DNA of 64,000 nucleotides from the NCBI GenBank assembly GCA_964020975.1, contig OZ026628.1, positions 50,223,336 through 50,287,335 on the forward strand. Direction: 5' to 3'. The notes under the pieces were generated by a model that was not told where the DNA came from, made no database searches, and saw only the letters and a list, made by a program, of their open reading frames with translations. Below are positions 41,515 through 53,300 of this stretch, in pieces. The translations under genes were made by a program, and so were the position numbers. The first letter of the stretch is position 1. Each line of letters starts with the position of its first letter. This stretch comes from Hermodice carunculata (lineage: Eukaryota; Annelida; Polychaeta; Eunicida; Amphinomidae).

Positions 41515-44500
41515 AATAGGTCTATCCCAAGGTGCATCCCCTGACAAACATTTGATGCTGCTGGACTGAATCTTTCTTGCGATATTGTGGTTTCATCGCC
41601 TCCTTGGGTCTCACTCTGATGGCCTCCAAATGAATGCTTTTAAAAAATCGTAATAAGTCCAAAAGTGATCAGAGGTACATTGAAACTTGTTCCTAGTCAT
41701 ACATTTTGCCTAACCTTAGCTTCATGTGTGACAAAAATTGGTAGCACTGTGGTTAGTAGTTTCTCAAGGTATTAGGGCAAAGTGCTCAGAATTTATGGAC
41801 AGACAGATGGCTAGACATTGCTAGGAACCTCAATACCCTCCAGCACAAAAAGTCCCATAGATTGGTAACAAAATCACTGACCACCACTGTCATAAAGATT
41901 GTGTTCTTTAGTTTTGTTTTATGCAGCAAAAATCTTTATCCACAGAACAGACACAGACCTGTCTAACTAACAACCCCAATGACAGCTACAACTGCACAGT
42001 GTCATCAGGAGATTCAAACTTACTGAGGGGGGGTTAAGGGGTTTTCCATAGTGGTGTACTGGTCCTTTTATTTACCATGCTCACGAACTGGAAGAATCTC
42101 GGCTTTCCCTATCTCATACCAACCATTATTTCTGTATTTTTCTTATATTCTGTATCTTACACCAGGGCAAAATTATATTTACACCAACCACCTAGCCCGC
42201 GCCCCCCCCCCCCTACAGTTTTCCTGATCTGTTTCAACACCTTTTATCGCAGATGAAAACATAACTCGTATGCCTGCTGCAAAAATAGCCCACGTTAATT
42301 AGCTTATATGCTTACCACTATTACATGCTAATTTCAGGATATAAATGACTGGGCAAATTGAAGCCCACTCTGTAATTAAACTGCTACCACCAGGTCACCC
42401 ATCACTTGATTGAGTGCCTTGATTTGTTTGTAGTTTTTTTAATGAGGGTCCCAGTGGCCCATTAATTAAGTCCACTGTTTGTGTTGTAATTAGACTGACA
42501 GCTCAGGCACCCATTCTCTCCCTGATGTTTTTATAACAGCCCAGAAACATTAATTTATTTGACAGGGGGACCAGGGGCCCTAATTTAACCCTTCTGTCCA
42601 TTGGATAAAAACTGAGTCAACATCTTTCCTTAACATAGTGCCCACGCCATGCCAAGGAAAGCTGTTGACCTGGGTCATGTCATCTTGATAGGGCTCATCT
42701 GCAATTCCCAGTCAAACTGTTTTTCATTACTGTTGGAAATAAGTTGAAAACACTGAATCAAGACAACATTTGACCACCAGCTGAGCTTGGTCAGCTTAAA
42801 GGGGAAAGAGTTGATGCAAAACAAACTGATGGATGCAGTGGTGAAGACCCTACACTTCAGTTTCATTCTTCCTACAGCTGTCTATTCTACCATTTATGCA
42901 TTGCCAGATGACATTTGTTATGATCCCTAAATCAGCAAACACAGCTCCACCAAGAACAAATACAAGACAAAACTCATCTTAGCTAACCTCAAATCTTGGT
43001 ACATGTGGCCACTTTAGGCAGAACTATTCAGGATTTAAGGCATAATATTTTTCATCTATAATAAAAACAGGCAAGTCTGACAGCAAGAGCAGGGTCATGA
43101 AAACTTGGTTGCTTTGCTGCCTCTCATACTCAACTTCTTTGTGAGTACTCTCTTCTGTCACATCACAGGCTCATTAGCCTGTAAACAGTGATCCCTAGGT
43201 GGGCACTATCCATTAGCCAATTAATTGTAAGCTAATACAGGTGGAATTTAGCAAAAGGTATTTATCATTCATCTTTTAGCCAATGTGGCTAAAGGAAGTC
43301 CAGGAAAAACAAAAACAAAACCAAGAGGCCCATGGGCCTAATGCTCTGCTGCCAAAAATCTTATGACCATCATCTACGTCATTTCCTGAAAAGCTTTCCC
43401 TCCATGACCATTATAGTAAATAAGGTCATCCATTCTATGCTACATCCAACTTCTACATGTTCTACTTTTGTGATACATTTGGTATTATTTCCCTTTGTAC
43501 TTTATCAACATATTGAAATAAATATCCTTTACTTACATGCTTAATGACATTGAAAAAAGAAGAATGAAAAAGACCTCAAAAATAGGTCAAGGTCACACAA
43601 TCACTGGCTCCTGGTGACACAAAAAGTAGGTCACCACGTAGAGTTTTATGTACAATAATATACTCAGGTGTAACTTTGATCTGGAGGCTCAATTCTCTAT
43701 GCCACTGATATCCAAGCTACAATCTGGCATTACAAAATCACCCTTTCAACTTTACAAGATTGTTGACCTAATAAAAATTGGTCAAGGTCACTAATATTAA
43801 GGGACATATTATTAGCACTGGACAAGATCTGTGTATCTTATTAATCTGGCACGTCTTATTCAATTACTCTTTTTGACATGTGAGTTTGTCTTCTAAGGCA
43901 TTTTAACTCACAATTTTTGTCAACTAAAGGTGGCGCCACTAGTATCACATGCAACCAAAATTTGGACCTCTTCCACGATCCTACTAAATTTTATGAAGAT
44001 CCATAGAAAATTAAGGATGCTAGACTAGTCACAAGATTTTCCACAATTTGACACATATGTAACATTACTGTAGGTGGCATCACCAACATCATAGTTGACA
44101 ATAGATTTTGATACACTTTATCTAAAAAAAAAACTGTGGGATGCAGAGCATTCACAAGATTTTCACATTGTGACCCCTATATTCCAATTAACCATAATTA
44201 TGACCTTCAACTGGGATAAAAAATATTGTAACTGCCCAAAATGTGTGCCGTACATCCAGCTTTCCATACATGTATGGTCTGTTTGTTTCAATCAGGTAAT
44301 ATCTTTTGCATTATTGAAAAAAACCCAATAAACTTGGATAAGTGCCAAACTCCATGGTAACTGGGTCATGGTGAACCAAAAAGCAGGTCATCAAGTAGTT
44401 TTATGTACAATGTATTCAAGTGCAATTTTGACCTGGAGGCTCAATTCTCTTAGCTGCTGATGTCGAAGCTACATCCCATCATTACAAAATCATCTCTTTC

Positions 44501-47500
44501 AACTTTACAGGACTGCTGACCTAACAAAAAATATGTCAAGGTTATTGATATTACATAACATATTAGCATTGGACATGATTTATATATATGTTACAAAATA
44601 TGGCATATTTTATTTAATCGTTTTTCCAGATATGGAATCTTAAATTTTATCAACACATTTTAGCTCATAATTTCCATCAAAGTTATAGGTGACGCCACTA
44701 GTATCATATGCAACTGAGATTTTGACCGCCTCCACATATCCCATTACATCTCATAAAGATCTATAAAATATTACAGATGCTAGGGTGGTCACAGGGTTTT
44801 CACATTTTGACCCATATATTACATAATGCTGCAGGTGCAACCACCAGTATCAAATTCGACCAAATTTTTTTACACTTTTTTAAGTCCTAAAAGTTATATA
44901 GGGCTGACTAAAAAACTGGGGATTGTATTGCATTCACAAGTAAAAAGTTAATGGATGGACAGACACGAGTGATCACATGAGCTCTGCAACCTTTGGTCAG
45001 CTGAGCTAAAAAAACCACACAGAAATGATCTACTCTTTAATCATGGATGCATTTAACTCCAAGCTTTTTTTTCTTCTAAATTGCTAGGATTAAAAAATGC
45101 GCACTGCAATTGCAGTCCTTTAATGGTAAGGGTTTAGAAACAACGTGGAGTTACTGATGCGCCATCTGGCAGGGTTTGATCTCGGTCATCACCAGGTGTA
45201 GCCCTGACAGCTATTACAAACCTTATGCCAGGACAGGATTGTTATGCCAGGGACACAATGAACACTAATTGGCATGGGTCAGCACTACAAACTGTGAGAA
45301 CACAGTGGACCTGGAATGTTCAATTCTGGCCTTCCAGGCACAATGTGCACCTAATTTCATCTGCCGGCCCAAGACGTTGATACATGTGTATGCGTGCTGG
45401 TCCTTTGATCCCCCTCCATTAACCCTTTCAGTGCCAAATTTTGGAATTAGTCAGCATCTTTTCGCCGCGCATTGAGCGCAATGCACGCTGAGAAAAGCTG
45501 CTGACCTGGGGTATTCTCTCTGGAACTATAGGCAAACTGGCACTTGAAAGAATGGTCTCTTCATGAGAAATATGAATCTGGGATCCTAATGATAATTTAG
45601 ACTTGTCAGACTCAAGTAGATAAACTTGAGACGTGATTGGGACTAAAAGAGTTAAACCTGTTTCCCACTTGAATGCCCTCTATGGACCTTTTTTCTCGAA
45701 ACAGGCCTACCCATCCAAAAATAATGTAAAACTTAGTGGTAGTGGCTGTAGTGTGGGAAATCAGATGCTCTCAAAATAAGTTTTCCTATCTGACAATCTC
45801 TAAACCTTCCTATGTAATGCTAAAGTTATTTTTGGCCTCAAATCAAATAATTTCAGTGTAGCAATTTCTAAATGCCGTAGCATGTGTAGTTTCAGGCATG
45901 ATGCTAAATGTCATGGTGACTTTATGTGTGAAAGCCATCCTGTCTATAAGTTGGACAAAAAATGACCACCCTCATGGTACATGTATGCTGAAGATTTGAT
46001 TGTCAACTTAGTGGTGAGTGGAAGGTAATATTGTCAGTCCCCTGGTAGACTGAAAAAGGTAAACTTAATAGTTCACTGAAGCTATGATGGTCAACTTTCA
46101 CGGTTGGTTGAAGAAGATAAGACAGCCAGCTTCATGATAGGTTGAAAAAATATGATAGTCAACTTCCTGGTAAGTTGAAAAAGATATGAAGGTCCACTTC
46201 ATAGTAGGTTGAAGATATGACAAACAACTTAATGCTAAGTTGAAGATATGACAGTTAACTTGATGGTAGGTTGAAGAAGAAATGATGTCAACTTCATGGT
46301 AGGTTTATTATAAAACACTGCAATCTTTGATGTATTTCCCTTTAAGTTTTGGCTGTATGATACAAGTACCGTTTACACAAAATTTGCTGAAAGAATTTGA
46401 TACATTTCCTGCTTTGTTGCATCATGTGCTAATCCTTGCTAACATACTGGCGTCCTGGACATTTAATATGCCATACTTATGTCCTGGAATCCCTTTTAAT
46501 TTCCGTACTTCTTACCAACCTTTATTTGTACATTTTCTTATTTTCCAAATCCTGCGCTAGAGCAAAATTATTACTTGTGCCAGTGTACTGGGGCCTCCCT
46601 TTCACACCCTGGTAACCTTGAGTTTTCTGCTATTCTATTAAATGTTGTATAGTTAGACACAGGTATTGATCCCACCCCATGGGGTATTAAATCTCTCACG
46701 AAATGCACACAAACCTGACCCCAGTTTTGTTTTCTGGGGATTTACTGAACCACAACTGTGAGGATTTGTTTTGCTTTGGTGATTAATGGAGTGAAACGAC
46801 TGAAGCCTGGAGATCCTCACTTGGTGCTCAGTTTTTCCCCTGCGGTAAGCACATGCCTCTGTTGTTTCCTTGCTTCACCCCTTGGGTCACTTTTCTCAAA
46901 GGGCGTCAAGGGGGTACGTTCTTCAAAGTCCTTTTGCTAAGCTTGGCTGAACCATTTTCAAAGTTCCCTTCCATGCATTATGATCCTGACTGTTTTTTTT
47001 TTCCCTCCCATGTCTCTTTGCAAATGAAAATGTGGCCTGAGTACTTTCAAATGCACAAAAAAAATGTACGAAAAGGCCTTGAAGCATGTCAAGAAAATGA
47101 CCTTTCTTTTCATACCATTCTTGTAACTTAGGGCTCCTGGATCCAGCCCAACAGCTTACTTTGCATTTTGGATGTTTTTAACATGAACAATGGATGTTTA
47201 AACTGCAGCCATAACTTTCACTAGACTATAAGTCTAAATATGAAATATCCTTAGTGTTTCTCACACCACATGTGACTAATTGTAAGGCATGTGTACCTCA
47301 TAGAGTTCAGGTGTCTACAATCACCTATATATAGAGACTATTACAGTAACACATAAAGGTTATCATACAGTTAATTACCCTCAACCTGGTTCCTTTCTTT
47401 CTCATCCTGGTAAAAGTTGTCTTGCATCAGTATGCCCACAAGTACTCAGCTACCTGGGGGAGGGGAAGGAGGAGGGGGAGGGGAAGGCACAGGAATGAAC

Positions 47501-50299
47501 TTCTACAATTTCATGACAGAAATGTAAAAATTGTCACTTGGCCTAAAATTGTTCGTATCTGTCCATCAGAATTTTTTCGTGAAATACCCAAACAAAACAT
47601 ACTGTCATTTTCAGGGGTCCCCCCAAAAATTGATAATAATCATTTTTGTCTGATAACAAACCCTGCTTCTTTGTACCACAGATTGGCCACACACAACAGA
47701 CCCTTCCAGCTCCCTCATTAAGTACATCTCTAGGGAGCTCCTGATCGTACTTTCTGAATGGAATGTTTTCAGATCTCATAAATTACTCAGAGAAAAATCA
47801 GCATAAAGTTTCTAGACTGTGGTCTTTCTGATAAACGCCGACTCAAATCAACAGATTGACAGATGTGTAAGTTCTCAATCAGCGTAATCAACAATACCCA
47901 TTCCACCCCCATCTCTAAGTCTCCTTTCACTAAATGACACCCTCCTCAAATTATTGCCTTTGGAAATTCACTTTGGACTTGTCCTCTGCATGAAATTTGC
48001 AGAAACTGCACTGGACGGACAAGCTGAAAAGTGTTCTGTCTTTTGCCACACATGCCTCATATTCTTGCTTGCATTTTCTCTCACAGAAGTGCGCCCCTTG
48101 AAAGGCCATCCCTCTCTCAAAAGGCCACATTTCTGGTGCATTTTGGGGTAGCTTTACAGCAGGGGGACCACTATACTGGTAACTCAGAAGATGGACAATT
48201 CAAAAGCCTTGTGCCTGAGGGATGTTAATTTGGAAGGGGCTGAGGCCTTCATTTCTCTGTTTGTCCTGCATCAAGAGCCACCATATCGACTGTTTTTTTT
48301 TTTTTTTTGCGAGGGGGCAGGAGTGGGACATGCATAAATCACAGAAAATATCTGTGCTTTCACAGTTCAAGGTGAAAAGGTATATGTCCCACTACACTGG
48401 AGGAGATCTTGATTTTACAATGCAGTCACGATTTGTTCAAATGCTGAATGACAATTTATCAGGAATACCTTTCACAGCTCAAAAATACTAAAAAGATTCA
48501 ACAACAGTCAAGGAAAAGCCCTTGGCCCCCTTCCTGTGTCTTTGTGCTGCCACTTCTGCTGCGTGTCTCTTTCAGCAACCACCAATGCCATATAAGGTCA
48601 TGCTAGACATGTATGTCCTTAACACTATCTCGCTTGCCTTCACAGTGTCATCCCCGTGATGCCTGACCTGCTTTGAAATAAACTGGTGACGTAGCTGAAG
48701 AAACCCCTTTATATGAAAAATAGACAGGAATTGGGACACGGTATAGACAGGAATTAGGACACAGTATGTGTTTGTCAACATACTGATATGACCTGTGCAA
48801 GAAGAACCTTCCAGGTGTACTACACAAAGACAACCTATAGCCCCAGGACCCAAGAGCTAAGAACTTAATGAGCACAATAGTTTTCCCACCTTCTAATCAC
48901 ATTCAAAGGTGACCGTCCCTGAAGCAAAACTGACTTTCTTTTTCTGCTTTCCTGTGGAAGGGTCATACACCTTGTCTGCCCTTCAAAGCAACAGTTCAAG
49001 GCCTGTACTTTCATGAGGTAGAACACGATGACCGAAACCGTGGCCAGCAGCTGGCAAAACTGGGCCATAAGACACATTACCTAGAGTAGTCCTTTTTTCT
49101 CGAAAGGCCCTTCGTCTGGGAGACCACCTGTCTTTTGCAACCATCTCAACTGAACAAAAATACCTTCTAACGATGATTTACCTCTTTTGGGAGACAAGCG
49201 GCAGAGCCTAAACAGTGACCATACAATATGACCCCCACCGACTACCTATCCGTCCAGAATTTCACATTTCAGATAACTAAAAGCCATTTATTTTGTACAA
49301 GATTGGTAAAATGATTTGCTAAAACCCAGTTTACAAATTGAAAATATGTTGATTATTCCAATTAACAAGCATAGATATTATGGACACAATTTCAAAGTTG
49401 TGGTTGTTCTGTAGGTGGTGTAATCTCTTTCTCTCACCACCACCACAACCACTATTCCTCTGGGATTTTTTTTTTTTATATTTTACTTGCCCCCCATTCT
49501 ATCCCACGAGTCCATCCATTCAAATCATGTTTGTACCAGGACATTTTTGCCTCCTCCCGTGGTATGTGTTTTGCAATTTTCACTTGCCTTGAATGAAATT
49601 TTGCTCTCTTCAGCAAAAAGACAAGTAAACTGGTGAGCCCTGATTACCTTGCCTCCTAAGCATCCCCCAGACTCGCTATTGCTTTCTTATGTGGGCGCTC
49701 GTCGGGGTCTGCCGTCCGCCGGCAGTATTTTAATTCAGTTACGCAATTGTACTAATTAACTTGATCAACTCGATAACGTGGTCAGGGCCTCTCGGCCAAT
49801 TGACTCAGCCCTGTTCGCCAGTCGGTCAAGACGATGAATTATTAATGAGCTACGCGCTGACCAATCAGGTTGCACTTCCGGTAGTGTGATACGACGAAGC
49901 GTGGCAGCCCCCATGGGAGTGATTTATCAACAGTAGCTCACTTGGCAATCGGTATGGCACGCACGAGAAAAAGGATTAACATCACAGGTCTTACAATGCA
50001 TGAATTTTTTCCTGATTCTCTTATCCTGTTTCTCCCCAATCGTTGCACTTATCTGGGTAAGTTCAGTATCAATTTTCTTTTCGTTTCTTTCTTCTTTCAC
50101 CCCCACCCCCCCGTATTCTAATGAGACCATTCCGTGCATATGAAATAAGGTAATGCTTACTTTGTAGTTGTGTACCCAGGACTGACTATACCATTTTTGT
50201 ATTAGGGGTGTTAACTCCGATACATTTGACTTTGTGTTGTTGTGTCACAGGCTTCCACCGGCGTGGCCGTACATTATCAAATGTGCCAGTGGTATTACG

Positions 50300-50341
<42 letters not shown>

Positions 50342-53300
50342 CATATATATATATTTACATATATTTGATATCTTACACATACGTTCAATGGACTTTCATT
50401 TATCTTCTCAACACTTTAGAGAGTGAAGGGCGCAACGGATTATATATATACCACATCAGGCTGCATTTGAATAAAAGTGGTGTGGGCATTGCCAACATTC
50501 TTGTTTCATATTGATTCAATTTTGCGGATTTGATGCAATCTATAATAGATTTCGACATAAAACTCAAATAAGAATGTGTGTTTGCATCATTAAAACATGA
50601 ATCCAGAAAGGAACAATTTCCCAAGTCAGTCTTTTATTTTTAATTAATGATCCAAATGAGTATGCTAATGATTATGGTCACATGGTGTTGCTGGGGGTGA
50701 CACCTTGTGGCTAAACCTAGCAGTAACACGTGTACGGCAAGCCAAATGGACATGGGTCGCCTTGACTCCTGTGAGGTTTGCAAGCTGGCGACAGTCGGCA
50801 ACGATATATATCCAAATAGATACGTATATGTATTTCCAAGTGTTTCAAATAGGCCTTGTTAAATTTACTGTTGCATCTAGTAGGTTTGTACTTTTGTTGA
50901 CCAACACCAAAGGGATCCAATCTGATGGTGGATTTGAAATCGCATCAATTCTCTTGTTTTGTTGTTATGTTGTTTTTCCGCAGCTTAGATCACGGATCAG
51001 TGCCGATGATCAACATGTGAAGGATACGTGGGAAAAACTTTTCACAATTCAGATAGCAGTAGTCAACTCGGCCCTCTGTCTTAATTTTTATATTTGTGTT
51101 TATATTCACTAATTAATTACACACTTTGGAAAAGGGCTAAAATGCGTGGATCTGTGACAAGTACGTAAGAAAAAAGACGTTTAAGTCGTTTATTTGTTTA
51201 GGACTTTTTCCTTTGAGCGTTGCACTTTAAATATTTATTAGGATTACCCCCCCCCCAAAAAAAAAACAAACAAACAAACAAACAAACAAACAAACAAATG
51301 CTAATTGCAATTGAAAATTAAAAATTACATGGTTGTTCAAAGTGGTTATGGATGCCGGAGATTCAAGCACTGAAGCAGGTTCGAGAACCGGCCGTTTCAT
51401 GCTGAGACTGACACGGCAAACGATAGACTATCATGTTTGGGCGGAGACAAACTTCAAAAGTGTTGTTGTTGTCGTTACGCCAGTCGATTTTTTCCCTGAA
51501 TCCGAAAAATAAAAAATAAAAAAACATCGATGTTCATTATCTTTGATAGTGTTTTTACGAGCACGGTGGCAGCTGGGGTTAGTGCTGTGCCTCGTGGGCT
51601 GTTCCTTCAGAAACTGGTCATTCTTCTTGGTCAAACAATTTAGCAGAGAGGGGCGATCAAAAGGATGTGGCCCCTATAGTCTTCTGCCCTCTTTATATTG
51701 CATTTAAGTGCATATACATGTACAAATAAATTTATTCAACCTACAACTAAACCTGTATTTCTGTGTTAGGTTTAAGTATTAAAGTAACTGAATGCATAGC
51801 TTGTTGAATTGAGATTTTTTGCCACCGTCAAACATTTGGGAAATGCTTTAGTTTGTAACAACTCTGCGATGAAAAGTCATTGACGTCTTTGGATGTGTTT
51901 GAAATGCATTCGTGAAAGTGTTTGAAATGCGTTTGGTGAAGTATTTGAAACGTTTTTGTTATTAGAGCGTTTGAAACGCGTTTGTAAGAAAGAGTTTGCA
52001 ACGCAGTTGCAACGCGTTTGCTTCGCGTTTGAGTTTTCTCGTTTGCGTTTGAGGATCGTTTGGGAAGCGTTGGTGCGTTTGGCGTTTGATAACTTGAACG
52101 CGGGCGGAACTGTATTAGCAGAATAATGGCTTTCTCTCTTCCCATCGACTGCAGCAACGAGGGGAGTATCTGAAAAATGAGTGACTTGCCGCTCCAGTCG
52201 GCAGGACCAAGAGCGTGTCCCGTCGTTCCACTGCTGCACTATGAATTTCATCGATCTGCTCGTCCGAAGGAATAACCTGCATGTTTGCCTTCCTCAGCAG
52301 TCTTCCAGCAACTTTCCCAGTTCTTCCCTCTTCATGATTGTCTTTCTTGTTTCCAATATACAAGCAATTAATTAGCCGCCTATTTAGGTTACGCAATTCA
52401 CAAGATTTACCGCTACTGTGAGAACCATGAATACACAACTGACCGCGGTCAAGCCACGCCTCGCCTTCTCCTTAATCCTGTCATTGCTTGGATACAACTG
52501 CTGCGCAATTAGCGTCACTTCCCAGTATGCTATTGTGCATCCGCATTGTTCTACCAATCATATCTGCGTGCACGATCGCACGGTCGGCAGCTTGACCCTC
52601 CGTTAAACGGCAGACCCCGACGAGCGCCCACATAAGAAAGCAATAGTGAGTCTGGGGGATGCTTAGGAGGCAATGATTACCTTACTCTAAACAAAACCTC
52701 CGGTATATCAGACCACTTCTTCTTAAGACCATTCTTTCATGGCCTTTTCATATATTTCTCTGTTATATACACCTTTCTTTTAAGAGCACCTGCAGTATGA
52801 GACCACTTTTTGGCTGGCAGTAGGGGTAGTCTTAAATAGCAGGTACCACTGTATATTTTCCCCCCTCAGGATAAAGTGAATCTATGCTTTCTGATGATGT
52901 CCAGCTGTTCTGCCATTAATAGGCTGCCGAGTGAAACTCCATCATACCCAGCCACTCAGGAAAAAACCAAGTTAATGATTGGATGATTTCTGACAGACCT
53001 CAAAATTGTTTTATCTCACTGACTACCTGATTTCTCAGTGATGTCAAATCTAGCAAACCAGCATCAAATAACATGCAATCATTCATGAAAATTCACAACA
53101 CTGATTGGCTGATTTCTAAGTTGACCTCGAGGAAATAGGGCACGGCCAAAAGAAACTTTACAAACCGAGCAATTCCCTGCCAAAAGATGTTTACAAAAAA
53201 ATATTTCATTGGTATCACCCCTCATGCACTACACTACTCAATTTGCATGCTTTTTTATGCCATTCACCTCGAAGACCTTTCTGCTGCTCAAGGCAGCCAT

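Larger units (their letters stand above)
49649..52673 (-). mobile_element. 3,025-bp DNA transposon-like element with 67-bp TIRs and captured helicase fragment
   Basis: The terminal inverted repeats are 49649-49715 and 52607-52673; both begin TTGCCTCCTAAGCATCCCCC from the outside and differ at one of 67 positions. The 8-bp target duplication TGATTACC flanks it at 49641-49648 and 52674-52681; it extends to 10 bases if the TT after it is counted. Long TIRs with an 8-10-bp duplication fit MULE-like or hAT-like elements, but I see no transposase, so it is probably non-autonomous. The near-identical ends suggest recent movement. The interior holds a (TA)n block (50300-50366), a CAAA repeat (51267-51298), a GCGTTTG array and the helicase piece. 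Confidence 0.88.

Noticed and set aside
50186-50514. Ile-Tyr repeat frames on both strands
   Set aside because: They come from the (TA)n tract inside the 3-kb element.
50705-51112. 135-codon plus-strand open frame inside the 3-kb element, considered as a transposase
   Set aside because: No DDE/D-type motif, zinc finger or recognisable domain; composition looks random and the tail is AT-derived.
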